A stretch of DNA of 64,000 bases from an uncultured Collinsella sp. (GTDB taxonomy: Bacteria > Actinomycetota > Coriobacteriia > Coriobacteriales > Coriobacteriaceae). Below are positions 16,112 through 24,935 of this stretch, piece by piece. The stretch covers positions 66,012 to 130,011 of the forward strand of contig CAKUFD010000007.1 of assembly GCA_934647195.1 (NCBI GenBank), in the 5' to 3' direction. Under the pieces are notes generated by a model. It was not told where the DNA came from. It was given only the letters and a program-made list of their open reading frames with translations, and ran no database searches. Position 1 is the stretch's first letter, and each line of letters starts with the position of its first letter. The position numbers and the translations under genes were made by a program.

Positions 16112-17505
16112 TACATGTCCTCGTAGGTGGTATCTGCCGGGGCGTCTGCGCCGTCGGAGCTATCGGAGCCGGACCCCGTGTCGACCACGAGGGTGTCGCC
16201 GTCGCGCAGCTTGGTCACGGGAACGTTCGGATTGATCTCGTTGCCCTGGTCGTCGAACTCGGTTTCGACCTTGCCCACCACGGCCTCATCGTCATTTTGG
16301 GTCACGATGGTTACCTCGACGCGGCGGGTCTCGGTACCCGTCTCGTCGGTTGCGAGGTTGACGTAGTACGTGTCCCCATCGTCGGTCATCAGCGCGAGGG
16401 TTGGAACCATGACAACGTTGTCCAGCTGCTCGGTGATGATCGAGACCTCGGCGGTCATGCCGGGCTTCAAACGATTGTCGGGTGCGTCGATGAGAATATC
16501 GACGTCAAAGTTCACGCTGTCGCCGCCGTAGCCGGAATCGCTGCTCGCCACCGAGGCGATGGCGGTGACGGTTCCCTGGCTCACGATGTCGGGGAACGCG
16601 GGGTAGGTGACATCGGCGGTCTGGCCCACGGCAATCTTGGCGATGTCTTTTTCGCCCACCTGGACCGTTACCTTCATCTTGGAGAGGTCGGCGATCTGCA
16701 TGCACTGCTTGCCGCCGCTGGTGTCGCCTTCGCCCATAACCATGCCGCCCGAGACGGTGGCGCCCACCTTGGCGTTGAGCTCCACGATGCTACCCGAGCT
16801 GGGTGCCTTCACGGTGCGCTCGGCGGCGCGGGCGTTGGCCTGGTCGAGGGCCGCCTGGGCGGATTCCACGGAACGCTGGGCGCTCGAGACGGCGCTTTCT
16901 TCCGAGGAGGTATCGATAGAGACGGGGTTCCCCTCATCGTCGATGGCCGGTGCGCTCTGCGCGCTGGCCAGGGCCCTTTTTGCAGCGGCGAGGTCTTCTT
17001 GCGCCGTGGCGAGAGCGCGCTGGGCCTCTGCAACATCGCGATCGAGGTCGTCATTCTTGATGGTCATGAGCACGTCGCCGGCTTTGACCTGCTGGCCCGT
17101 CTGTACGTTGATCTCTGCCACGGTTCCGTCGACGGTGGGGGAGACCACCGATGCCGAGATGGGCTTGAGCTGGCCTTTTGCTTCAACCGAGGTTGTGAAC
17201 GTTCCTTCCTGGACCATCTCGAGTACGGGTTCGTTTGCGGATTGCGGCTTCGAGCTCATGATGGCGGTCGCAACGACGGCGATGAGTATGACGCCGGCGA
17301 TGACGCCCGCGACAATACCCCGGCGGATGAGCTTCTTGCGGCGGCGCTCGGCACGCTTGGCCTTGAGCTTGGCGTAAGCCTCTTCATCGGAGATGGAAGA
17401 ATCCTGCTGCTCGGGGTCTGCGTGGGTCAAAAGCGGCAGGGTCTCGGTCGAGTCTACGGGCAGGTGCTGGACATCGTCCTGGGAGGTGCTGGGATCCTGA
17501 GGCAT
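16111..17505 (-). CDS. MacA-like efflux adaptor (membrane fusion protein)
   Basis: The 464-residue product has a basic cytoplasmic N-terminus, one membrane helix (about residues 63-85, GIVAGVIAGVILIAVVATAI), then a biotinyl-lipoyl-like half (SPTVDGTVAEINVQTGQQVKAG), a coiled coil of about 90 residues rich in Ala and Gln, a second lipoyl half, and a beta-barrel. The C-terminus is acidic (Ser/Asp-rich). This is the HlyD/MacA architecture. It forms the extracytoplasmic part of the efflux system with the two downstream genes. First gene of the operon, with TAGAGGAGAC before ATG 17505. Confidence 0.88.
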   Translation of the reverse strand: MPQDPSTSQDDVQHLPVDSTETLPLLTHADPEQQDSSISDEEAYAKLKAKRAERRRKKLIRRGIVAGVIAGVILIAVVATAIMSSKPQSANEPVLEMVQEGTFTTSVEAKGQLKPISASVVSPTVDGTVAEINVQTGQQVKAGDVLMTIKNDDLDRDVAEAQRALATAQEDLAAAKRALASAQSAPAIDDEGNPVSIDTSSEESAVSSAQRSVESAQAALDQANARAAERTVKAPSSGSIVELNAKVGATVSGGMVMGEGDTSGGKQCMQIADLSKMKVTVQVGEKDIAKIAVGQTADVTYPAFPDIVSQGTVTAIASVASSDSGYGGDSVNFDVDILIDAPDNRLKPGMTAEVSIITEQLDNVVMVPTLALMTDDGDTYYVNLATDETGTETRRVEVTIVTQNDDEAVVGKVETEFDDQGNEINPNVPVTKLRDGDTLVVDTGSGSDSSDGADAPADTTYEDM

Positions 17506-17901
17506 GGGGTCTCCTCTATAAGATTCGGTTTCCTCGATGGTTTACATACTTTTCTCGAAAGTTTACATGACGACTTTGAGCGGTACGTCGCGCGCGTGCT
17601 TTCTTACGAGCATGTTAGGAACTGATGGGGCGGTCGGGCAGTCTCGCCCTGCATATATGAAGTAGGTTTGAGCGCCATGCAATCGTTCTCAACCGTCCCG
17701 GCCTCATTTCCTCTGCGCAAATGAAGCGAATAATCCCATCTAGAACCCGCGACCGTGCCTCTAAATGGGATTATCTGCTTCATTTGGAAACCTGGCGAGT
17801 CGGCGTCTGCTCCTGTCCCATAGAGCGTCTTCCGATTTTGTGCGGGTATCGAGTGGCCAAAGCGGGGATAATACGGCCAAGACGATACATCAGGGAGAAT
17901 T
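17506..17901. other. Divergent intergenic region between the efflux operon and arcA
   Basis: Nearly 400 bases without a gene. It holds divergent promoters and a palindrome (17718-17786). No convincing coding frame is seen. Confidence 0.5.
17718..17786. repeat. 22-bp inverted repeat (long hairpin)
   Basis: The left arm reads CAAATGAAGC then ATAATCCCAT; the right arm at 17765-17786 is its reverse complement with two central mismatches. The 25-base interior includes TCTAGAACCCGCG. It lies about 115 bases before arcA and has no T-run. Confidence 0.7.
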
Positions 17902-19164
17902 ATGGGTGATAGCCTGCATATCCGGTCCGAGATCGGCCGGTTGAAAAAAGTCATGCTCCATCGGCCAGGCAGGGAGTTTCTCAATCTCTCGCCAGATAGC
18001 ATGGGGCGCTTGCTGTTCGATGACATCCCGTATCTTGCCGCGGCGCAAGAGGAGCACGATAGATTTGCCGAGCTTCTGCGCGAAAACGACGTTGAGGTCC
18101 TGTACCTAGATCAGCTTGTTGCCGAGTCGATCGCATCGAACGCGGCTGCCCGAGAAGAGCTTTTGGATAGCTGGCTTGCGCAATCGGGCATTTCGTCCCC
18201 TTCTATTCTCGAGGTTGTGAAAGACAAGCTCGATGGGATTGAGGACCCACTTGCTCTTGTTGACAAGCTGATAGAAGGTATCAGGGCAGACGAGCTCGAG
18301 CTCTGTGCGAGCGGGGCGTGTCGCTCCCTTGCCGATGTCGTTGCGGCAAAGGGCGGCGAGGACAAAGACCTTCTTATCGACCCTATCCCCAACCTGTATT
18401 TCACGAGGGACCCGTTTTCCATCATCGGGCAGGGCGTGTCGCTCAACGGCATGTGGTCGGTCACACGCCGTCGCGAGCCGCTCTTTGGGCAGATCGTTTT
18501 CAAGTACCATCCCGTCTATGCGGGTGCGCCGGTGTGGCACGAGCCCGAGAGCGAGGCTGGCGGTTGCATCGAGGGCGGCGACATCCTCGTGCTCGGGCCA
18601 CATACGATTGGCATTGGCATTTCCGAGAGAACCGATGCTGCTGGCATCGACGCTCTTGCCAAGACGCTGCTGTGGGGGAGTCCCGCCTCGGGCGCCGAAC
18701 GGATCTTGGCCTTCTCGATTCCGCGCAAGCGTTCGTGCATGCACCTGGACACGGTATTTACCCAGCTCGATGTCGACGCCTTCTTGGTGCACCCCGGGAT
18801 TCTCGAGACGCTCAAGGTCTTTGAGTTAACGCGTGGGGCGAGTGATGGCTCGACTGCCATCAGGAGTCTTGAGGGGATGCCACTCGAGAGCGTGCTGGCC
18901 GATGCGATTGGGACCGATTCCGTTCGAATCTACGAGTGCGGTGGTGGCGATCCGTTGGCGGCTGCTCGCGAGCAGTGGAACGACGGCGCCAACACACTGG
19001 CCGTGAGCCCGGGCAAGGTCATCGTCTACCAGCGGAATTCGGTCACAAACGACCTTCTGTATAAGAGCGGGTTCGACCTCATCGAGATTCCATCGTCCGA
19101 GCTGTCGCGCGGCAGGGGAGGCCCTCACTGCATGAGCATGGCCTTTGAGCGAGAGAATCTGTAG
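17902..19164 (+). CDS. arcA: Arginine deiminase
   Basis: The 420-residue product converts L-arginine to citrulline and ammonia, the first step of the arginine deiminase pathway, in the cytoplasm. Family motifs are in place: GRLKKVMLHRPGRE at residues 12-25, NLYFTRDPFS near 165-174, the HLDTVFT region near 281, and the catalytic Cys in GGPHCMSMAFERENL, 11 residues from the end. Start codon ATG 17902 follows GGGAGAATT. No carbamate kinase or antiporter is beside it; ornithine carbamoyltransferase lies 39 kb away in this window. It may support pH balance and ATP supply during arginine use. Confidence 0.95.
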   Translation: MGDSLHIRSEIGRLKKVMLHRPGREFLNLSPDSMGRLLFDDIPYLAAAQEEHDRFAELLRENDVEVLYLDQLVAESIASNAAAREELLDSWLAQSGISSPSILEVVKDKLDGIEDPLALVDKLIEGIRADELELCASGACRSLADVVAAKGGEDKDLLIDPIPNLYFTRDPFSIIGQGVSLNGMWSVTRRREPLFGQIVFKYHPVYAGAPVWHEPESEAGGCIEGGDILVLGPHTIGIGISERTDAAGIDALAKTLLWGSPASGAERILAFSIPRKRSCMHLDTVFTQLDVDAFLVHPGILETLKVFELTRGASDGSTAIRSLEGMPLESVLADAIGTDSVRIYECGGGDPLAAAREQWNDGANTLAVSPGKVIVYQRNSVTNDLLYKSGFDLIEIPSSELSRGRGGPHCMSMAFERENL

Positions 19165-19182
19165 GCGCAAGTTCCCGGTGCA

Positions 19183-19229
19183 GCGAAGCGCGGCGTGCAG
19201 ATGTCCATGGCTCTGCGCGCCGCGCTTCG
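19183..19229. terminator. Strong hairpin between convergent arcA and metE-like genes
   Basis: GCGAAGCGCGGCGTGCAG pairs with CTGCGCGCCGCGCTTCG across an 11-base loop. It lacks a clear T-run on either side, so it may be a weak or Rho-assisted bidirectional terminator. Confidence 0.55.
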
Positions 19230-19267
19230 TATTGAGAGCGTTTGTATTGCGAGGGCTGACGGGCGGC

Positions 19268-20395
19268 TTAGCCCCACACACGCTCGGCTACGCGCTTGAC
19301 CAGCGCGAGCTTTGCCCACTGCTCATCTTCGGTGAGCTTGTTGCCGCATTCGCAAGAGGCAAAACCGCACTGCGGGGAGAGGCAAAGGTTCTCGAGCGGT
19401 ACGTACTTGGCAGCCTCGTTGATGCGGCTGATCAGGAGTTCTTCATCCTCAAGACCGGGCTGCTTGGAGGTCACGAGGCCGAGCACGACCTTCTTGCCGG
19501 GCGCTAGGTACTTGAGCGGCTCAAAGGTTCCGGCACGCGGCGTGTCGAACTCAAGGTAGAAGGCGTCGACGTTCTCCTCGGCGAAAAGATAGGGCGCGAT
19601 GGGGTCGTAGCCGCCCTCGAAGGCGTACGTCGAGTGGTAGTTGCCGCGGCATACGTGCGTGGTGATTGCGAGGTCCTCGGGCTTGCCCTCGATCGCAAGG
19701 TTATTGAGGCGAACACCGAGCTCGGAGACCTTCTGGATGTCGACTGGGCTCATGCCGGTCTTGGCCACGAAGTCTGTGTCGCAGTAGATGCCCCAGGTGC
19801 AATCGTCAAACTGGATGTTGCGGCAGCCGGCGGCATAGAGGTCGGCGATGACGGTGCGGTAAGCGGCGGCGATGTCCTCGATGAGGGCCTCGTCGTCGGC
19901 GTAGGCGGAGCGCAGGCTCTCGATTTGGCCGTCGCAGCGGTCGAGGATCACCTCTGAGTAGGTCTGGACGGGGGCGGGGATGGTCTGGCGCGCCGTCTGG
20001 CCTTCCTCTTCAAGGGCCTTAACGAACTTGAAGTGCTCGACAAACGGGTGGTTCTCGCCGGAAATCTTACCGGTGACGACGGCGGTGTCTGCCGTGGTCT
20101 CTTCATCGTGGAACATGTAGCCGGTGCGGCTCGTACGGCGCTCGATACCGTTGAGCCCCCACATAAAGTCGAGGTGCCAATAGCTGCGGCGGAATTCGCC
20201 GTCGGTGATTACGGGGAGGCCGGCGGCCTTTTGCTTGGCTACGAGGTCGCGGATGGCAACGTCTTCGACGGTCTTGAGCGCGGCATCGTCGATGATGCCT
20301 GCGGCGTGGTCGGCGCGGGCCTGCTTGAGGACATCGGGACGTAGGAAGCTTCCGACGATGTCGTAGCGAAACGGTGCGTTATGGATGGTGGACAT
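19268..20395 (-). CDS. MetE C-terminal-domain-like methionine synthase (YxjG/YxjH type)
   Basis: The 375-residue product is the single catalytic TIM-barrel domain of cobalamin-independent methionine synthase. It begins with FRYDIVGSFLRP and has the zinc-ligand regions HVCRGN near residue 222 and LSPQCGFAS near 346. Proteins of this short type transfer a methyl group to homocysteine or a related thiol; the donor is uncertain because the N-terminal folate-binding half of MetE is missing. ATG 20395 follows AGAGAGGA and starts the conserved domain; an in-frame extension to 20452 lacks support. A LysR-type operator-like site lies about 90 bases upstream. Confidence 0.85.
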   Translation of the reverse strand: MSTIHNAPFRYDIVGSFLRPDVLKQARADHAAGIIDDAALKTVEDVAIRDLVAKQKAAGLPVITDGEFRRSYWHLDFMWGLNGIERRTSRTGYMFHDEETTADTAVVTGKISGENHPFVEHFKFVKALEEEGQTARQTIPAPVQTYSEVILDRCDGQIESLRSAYADDEALIEDIAAAYRTVIADLYAAGCRNIQFDDCTWGIYCDTDFVAKTGMSPVDIQKVSELGVRLNNLAIEGKPEDLAITTHVCRGNYHSTYAFEGGYDPIAPYLFAEENVDAFYLEFDTPRAGTFEPLKYLAPGKKVVLGLVTSKQPGLEDEELLISRINEAAKYVPLENLCLSPQCGFASCECGNKLTEDEQWAKLALVKRVAERVWG

Positions 20396-20481
20396 TATGG
20401 TCCTCTCTCTAGTTTGATTGGTGAAACAGAGTATGGCAGCGGCTTTTGTCATAGGGAAGTATCAAGAATCTATCGGTGTAT

Positions 20482-20496
20482 ATAGGATATATCTAT
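20482..20496. promoter_or_regulatory. ATAG-N7-CTAT palindromic site upstream of the metE-like gene
   Basis: ATAGGATATATCTAT has the ATAG-N7-CTAT form seen in LysR-type methionine/cysteine regulator boxes. It lies 87 bases upstream of the start codon at 20395. No regulator gene is nearby. Confidence 0.35.
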
Positions 20497-21201
20497 GATG
20501 CGATGCGGGGCTGGATTCGGATTGGCTTTTGCTTTGTTGGCTGGTTTTCACTTGCTGGATGCTGCGGTTCGAATTCCGGTTGGGCTGGTTTATCGAGCGA
20601 GCTGCAAGCAGAGCGATAGTATTAAATGTATAAAAAGGTCCAAATCTGCTGTGATAATGTATCAAGACAACTTCGGTTTTCTCATATTGGCGTTTTGGGG
20701 TACTTGGCTGCAGGTTGGATGCTGCGAATTGGTGGATAATTCAAAATGTGTACGATATCGAGGACCGACCGACTGCCATTGGGTCTCCTGCCCGCTTCGA
20801 AAACGCCTTGCGAACGTTGTTCATAAGGCGTTTTTCCTCTAAGCAACGCTATTCATTGGAATAAAAGCGGTCTGCAGAGCCATGCATCGTACATATTTCG
20901 ATTTTTTCACCAAGACGATTCGCTCGCATTGCAAAGATCCTTTGGTGGGGCAAAATCGGCACAAACGTATCCTTGGGAAATGGGCGATTGCATTTATCGA
21001 TGCAGCGTTGCGTGGGCGCTCTCGACGACCTTCTCCTGTCTCAGTTGCCATCTGGCCTTCTGCCCCAATTCGTCGCCTTCACTTGACGGCTTTGTGTCGC
21101 TCCCACCGCAATGGCGCGTATGCGATTCAATCCGCGATGAGCCGGGTAGGAATGCCATAGGTTAACGGGGCGCGGCACCGCCGCGGAAAAGAGGAGGACC
21201 T
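20497..21201. other. About 700 bases with no convincing gene
   Basis: Open frames here are short, rich in Trp and Cys, and lack ribosome sites, so I treat them as chance. A terminator-like hairpin at 20800-20835 suggests a transcript ends here, possibly a small RNA or a decayed gene. The 3' end holds the rubrerythrin ribosome site (AGAGGAGGACC). Confidence 0.35.
20800..20835 (+). terminator. Terminator-like hairpin in the 20.5-21.2 kb gap
   Basis: AAAACGCCTT pairs with AAGGCGTTTTT across a 15-base loop, giving a stem followed by T residues on the plus strand. Confidence 0.5.
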
Positions 21202-21738
21202 ATGTCTAAATACGCAGGAACCCAGACCGAGAAGAACCTGGCAGCAGCTTTTGCCGGTGAGTCTCAGGCAACTAATAAATACACGTACTTCGCTTCTGTT
21301 GCCAAGAAGGAGGGCTTCGAGCAGATCGCCGAGATTTTCCGCAAGACCTCTGCAAACGAGCAGTACCACGCCAAGATGTGGTTCCGTGAGCTTGAGGGCA
21401 TCGGCGATACTACCGAGAATCTCGCTGCCGCAGCCGAAGGCGAGAACTTCGAGTGGACCGACATGTACGAGGGCTTTGCCAAGACCGCCGAGGAGGAGGG
21501 CTTCCCCGAGCTCGCTGTGAAGTTCCGCGAGGTCGGCGAGATCGAGAGGCATCACGAGGAGCGCTATCGTGCATTGCTCCACAACGTCGAGACCGCTGCT
21601 GTCTTTGAGAAGAGCGAGGTCAAGGTGTGGGAGTGCCGTAACTGCGGCCATATCGTTGTGGGCACGAAGGCTCCGGACGTCTGCCCGGTCTGCAATCATC
21701 CGCAGGCGTACTTTGAGGTTAAGGCCGAGAACTACTAA
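21202..21738 (+). CDS. Rubrerythrin
   Basis: The 178-residue product has an N-terminal ferritin-like four-helix bundle with diiron ligands ([10 protein letters not shown] near residues 19-28, NEQYH near 52-56, EIERHHEER near 115-123) and a C-terminal rubredoxin-like domain (CRNCG and CPVCNHP). Rubrerythrin reduces hydrogen peroxide with electrons from NADH-rubredoxin systems and protects anaerobes from oxygen. It is cytoplasmic and monocistronic, with AGAGGAGGACC before ATG 21202 and a strong terminator at 21781-21814. Confidence 0.95.
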   Translation: MSKYAGTQTEKNLAAAFAGESQATNKYTYFASVAKKEGFEQIAEIFRKTSANEQYHAKMWFRELEGIGDTTENLAAAAEGENFEWTDMYEGFAKTAEEEGFPELAVKFREVGEIERHHEERYRALLHNVETAAVFEKSEVKVWECRNCGHIVVGTKAPDVCPVCNHPQAYFEVKAENY

Positions 21739-21780
21739 GGTCTGTGGAGCCACCTCGGCAGCCGCATCGGCTAGAGCTAT

Positions 21781-21814
21781 CGCCACGGCATCGCGCAGGT
21801 GCCGTGGCGTTTTT
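21781..21814 (+). terminator. Rho-independent terminator of rubrerythrin
   Basis: CGCCACGGCA pairs with TGCCGTGGCG and is followed by TTTTT, 42 bases after the stop codon. Confidence 0.9.
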
Positions 21815-21908
21815 AATGCGCGGCGGGCCTGGGTCGTATGTTTTGCGTCGAGTTCGTGCGGTCATGCTAGGATGGTCAACGAACTTTGACTAAAAGGGGA
21901 TGCCGATC

Positions 21909-23135
21909 GTGACCATGCGCACCGATGATTTTGATTACAACCTGCCCGAGGAGCTCATTGCTCAAGCGCCTGCCGAGCCGCGCGACTCGTGTCGCCTGCT
22001 CGTGCTCAACCGCAAGGGGAGTGACGCTGCAGACGCCGTGGCATTGGAGCATGGCGGTACGGTGGAGCACCGCATCTTCCGTGACATCATCGACTATATC
22101 GAGCCGGGTGACCTGCTGGTCATCAACAAGACCCGCGTGATGCCGGCGCGTCTGATGGGACGTAAGGCCGAGACCGGCGGTGTGGTCGAGACGCTTTTGC
22201 TCAAGCGCCGCGAAGACGTAGACCCCTTGGGTCACGTGTGGGAATGCCTGGTCAAGCCTGGCAAGCGCCTGAAGCCTGGTGCGAAGATCGAGTACCGAGC
22301 CGGTGGCGCCCATGCTCCCGAGAACGCGCCGGTCGTGCTGGCCGCCGAGGTTATCGATTACGTTGAGGACAGCCGCGGCGGCCGCCTCGTTCGCTTTGAG
22401 CCGCAGGGTACCGACCCCGCAACGGGCGAGCCGCGTACGCTCGACGAGGCCATCCACGCTGCGGGCCACGTTCCGCTGCCTCCCTACATTACCGATTACG
22501 AGGGCGATCCCGAGAAGTACCAGACCGTCTACGCGATGCCCGAGGAGCACTCGGCTGCGGCGCCCACGGCGGGTCTGCACTTCACGCCTGAGCTTATGCA
22601 GCGCATCGAGGACAAAGGCGCGCGCTTTGCGGCCGTTGAACTTGAGGTGGGCATCGACACGTTCCGTCTGGTCGAGGAGGACGACCCGACCCAGCACGTC
22701 ATGCATACCGAGCGCTATCACGTGCCGGCCGAGGTGGTCGACGCCGTGCATGCCACCAAGGCGGCTGGTCATCGCGTGATCGCCGTGGGAACCACTGCCG
22801 TGCGTTCGCTCGAGAGCGCCTTTGATGCGGAGGCTCCTGTTTCCGAGAAGCCGGTGACCGCGCGTTACTTCGAGGGTCGTGCTGATGGTGCCGATACGCT
22901 CGGCCATGGAGACATCACGGTGCACGAGAACGCAACTACGCAGCTCTATCTCATGCCGGGAAGCACCTACCACGTGGTGGATGCGCTTATCACCAACTTC
23001 CATGTGCCGCGCTCTACGCTCATGATGCTCGTCTCGGCGCTCGCCTCGCGCGACCAGGTGATGGACGCTTACGAGCAGGCTATCAAGGCACGGTATCGCT
23101 TCTTTAGCTTTGGCGATGCGATGCTCATCGAGTAG
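21909..23135 (+). CDS. queA: tRNA preQ1(34) S-adenosylmethionine ribosyltransferase-isomerase
   Basis: The 408-residue product matches QueA throughout: FDYNLPEELIAQAPAEPRDS at the start, GDLLVINKTRVMPARL near residues 74-90, EEHSAAAPTAGLHFT near 213-227, GTTAVRSLES near 295, and NFHVPRSTLMML near 364. QueA builds the epoxycyclopentane of epoxyqueuosine on tRNA wobble position 34 using SAM. GTG 21909 is preferred because AAAAGGGG ends 9 bases before it; ATG 21915 and ATG 21900 are alternatives. It is a single-gene unit here; no tgt or queH is visible. Confidence 0.92.
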   Translation: MTMRTDDFDYNLPEELIAQAPAEPRDSCRLLVLNRKGSDAADAVALEHGGTVEHRIFRDIIDYIEPGDLLVINKTRVMPARLMGRKAETGGVVETLLLKRREDVDPLGHVWECLVKPGKRLKPGAKIEYRAGGAHAPENAPVVLAAEVIDYVEDSRGGRLVRFEPQGTDPATGEPRTLDEAIHAAGHVPLPPYITDYEGDPEKYQTVYAMPEEHSAAAPTAGLHFTPELMQRIEDKGARFAAVELEVGIDTFRLVEEDDPTQHVMHTERYHVPAEVVDAVHATKAAGHRVIAVGTTAVRSLESAFDAEAPVSEKPVTARYFEGRADGADTLGHGDITVHENATTQLYLMPGSTYHVVDALITNFHVPRSTLMMLVSALASRDQVMDAYEQAIKARYRFFSFGDAMLIE

Positions 23136-23192
23136 AGTCCGGTCGAGCAAGGTGCTTGCAGCGTGCGGCTAAATATGAAGGCCGTGTGAAAA

Positions 23193-23226
23193 TGTGACAA
23201 AATAAACCTGTCGACTTTTTGTCACA
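23193..23226 (+). repeat. TGTGACAAAA hairpin repeat, copy 1
   Basis: TGTGACAAAA and TTTTTGTCACA form a perfect stem around the constant loop AAACCTGTCGA. It lies between the convergent queA and ilvC genes. Confidence 0.85.
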
Positions 23227-23235
23227 TCGGCTATG

Positions 23236-23275
23236 AAAAAGGGTTGCCCGGCGTGTGAGCGGGGCAACCCTTTTG
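23236..23275 (-). terminator. Terminator of ilvC
   Basis: On the minus strand AAAAGGGTTGCC pairs with GGCAACCCTTTTT, ending in a T-run, 33 bases beyond the ilvC stop codon. Confidence 0.85.
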
Positions 23276-23307
23276 TGATGACAAGCGGAGTGAAAGCTGC
23301 GCTTGAG

Positions 23308-24303
23308 TTACTTCTTGATCCAGCTGAACATGGAGCGGATCTTCTCGCCGGTCTTCTCGATCGGGTGCTCGTTGATAGCCTCGCGCTGCTCGAGCAGCCA
23401 CTTGTGGCCGTTGTTGCAGTCGTCCACGAACTCCTGGGCAAAGCTGCCGTCCTGGATGCGGGCAAGGATCTCCTTCATGGCACGACGGCTTTCGTCGTTG
23501 ATGACCTTGGGGCCGGCGTAGTACTCGCCGTACTCGGCGGTGTTGGAGATGGAGTAGTTCATGAAGTGGATGCCGCTCTCGTACATGAGGTCGACGATCA
23601 TCTTCATCTCGTGATAGACCTCGAAGTAAGCGAGCTCCTCGGGGTAGCCGGCCTCGGTCAGGGTCTCAAAACCGGCCTTGATCATCTCGACGAGGCCGCC
23701 GCAGAGCACGGCCTGCTCGCCAAAGAGGTCCTCCTCGGTCTCATCCTTGAAGGTCGACTTGATGATGCCGGAGCGAGCGCCGCCCAGACCCCAAGCGTAG
23801 GAGAGAGCGATATCCCAGGCGTCACCGGTGGCGTCCTGGTACACGCAGGCCAGGTCGGGCACACCGGAACCCTCGGTGTACTGACGACGGACGATGTGGC
23901 CAGGGCCCTTGGGGGCGATCATGATGACGTTGACGTCCTCGGGAGCCTTGATGTAACCGTAGTGGATGTTGAAGCCGTGGGCGAAGCACAGGGTGTCGCC
24001 GGCCTCCAGGTTGGGCTCCACAAACTCCTTGTAGACGGCGGGCTGCGTCTCGTCGGGGGTGAGGATCATGATGACGTTGGCTTCCTTGGCGGCGGTGGCC
24101 ATGTCGGTCACCTTGAGGCCGGCCTCGCGGGCCTTGTCGGCAGAGGAGGAACCCTCACGCAGGCCGACGCGCACGTCGCAGCCGGAGTCCATGAGGTTGA
24201 GTGCATGGGCGTGGCCCTGGGAGCCGTAGCCGATGATAGCGACCTTCTTGCCCTGGATGATGCTGGGATCGCAATCCTGCTCGTGGTAAATCGTTACTGC
24301 CAT
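23308..24303 (-). CDS. ilvC: Ketol-acid reductoisomerase
   Basis: The 331-residue product is a class I enzyme. The NADP-binding region reads [17 protein letters not shown] at residues 21-37, and the metal-binding helical domain carries [12 protein letters not shown] near 191-202 and [15 protein letters not shown] near 226. It isomerises and reduces acetolactate or acetohydroxybutyrate, the second shared step of valine, leucine and isoleucine synthesis. ATG 24303 with AAGGAGA upstream is chosen over an in-frame extension to 24342. It is the last gene of the ilvDBNC cluster, 138 bases after ilvN, with its own terminator downstream. Confidence 0.96.
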   Translation of the reverse strand: MAVTIYHEQDCDPSIIQGKKVAIIGYGSQGHAHALNLMDSGCDVRVGLREGSSSADKAREAGLKVTDMATAAKEANVIMILTPDETQPAVYKEFVEPNLEAGDTLCFAHGFNIHYGYIKAPEDVNVIMIAPKGPGHIVRRQYTEGSGVPDLACVYQDATGDAWDIALSYAWGLGGARSGIIKSTFKDETEEDLFGEQAVLCGGLVEMIKAGFETLTEAGYPEELAYFEVYHEMKMIVDLMYESGIHFMNYSISNTAEYGEYYAGPKVINDESRRAMKEILARIQDGSFAQEFVDDCNNGHKWLLEQREAINEHPIEKTGEKIRSMFSWIKK

Positions 24304-24441
24304 GTCGTCTGTCTCCTTAGGAATCGTTGGTAGGTGTGACATGTGCGCCCGTGAGGGCTATCTATTCGCCGGATGGGCGGATAAACCGTTGGATAGGTGC
24401 GCGGTCGCGCGGGTTTGCGTACCACGCCGTCGCGCAAAGCG

Positions 24442-24933
24442 CTAGAGGTCGTGGTCGTGAGCCCCACGGGACATCGCGATCTTGCCCGTGCGCGTAAGCT
24501 GACGAATGCCGTAGCCGCGGAAGAGGTCTTCCATGGCGTCGAGCTTCGACGGGGCGCCGGTGGCCTCGACGGTGAGCGTGTGCTTGCCCACGTCGACCAC
24601 CTTGGCGCGAAAGACGTTCGCGATCTCGATGATCTCGTGGCGACGCTCGGGCGTGGCGAGCACCTTGAAGAGCACGAGCTCGCGCTCGATCGCATCGGCC
24701 TCGGTGAGGTCGGAGATCTTAAAGACGCTCACGAGCTTGTGCAGCTGCTTGGTGATCTGCTCAAAGCCCACCTCGTCTGCCTCCACGATGATGGTCATGC
24801 GCGAGAGCGTCTCGTCCTCGGTGGGGGCGACGGTGAGGGACTCGATGTTGAAGCCGCGGCGCGAGATCATGCCGGTGACGCGCGAGAGCACGCCGCTTTT
24901 GTTCTCGACGAGAACGGACAGGATGTGCTTCAT
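24442..24933 (-). CDS. ilvN: Acetolactate synthase small regulatory subunit
   Basis: The 163-residue product has an N-terminal ACT domain (HILSVLVENKSGVLSRVTGM, then SRRGFNIESL) and a C-terminal ALS-SS domain with ATPERRHEIIEIANVFRAKV. It binds the large subunit IlvB and confers valine feedback control. ATG 24933 is preferred because GGAGG lies 9 bases upstream; the first codon follows the ilvB stop by two bases, so the two are translationally coupled. Confidence 0.95.
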   Translation of the reverse strand: MKHILSVLVENKSGVLSRVTGMISRRGFNIESLTVAPTEDETLSRMTIIVEADEVGFEQITKQLHKLVSVFKISDLTEADAIERELVLFKVLATPERRHEIIEIANVFRAKVVDVGKHTLTVEATGAPSKLDAMEDLFRGYGIRQLTRTGKIAMSRGAHDHDL

Positions 24934-24935
24934 GC

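Noticed and set aside
17604..18026. Minus-strand frame across the arcA promoter
   Set aside because: It runs across the palindrome at 17718-17786 and the arcA start, has no ribosome site, and its repeats come from the palindrome arms.
20396..20480. SAM or cobalamin riboswitch before the metE-like gene
   Set aside because: The leader is only about 85 bases and shows none of the conserved cores; a LysR-type operator is more likely.
20497..21051. Small frames in the 20.5-21.1 kb gap
   Set aside because: They overlap each other on both strands, have odd Trp/Cys content, no ribosome sites and no family resemblance.
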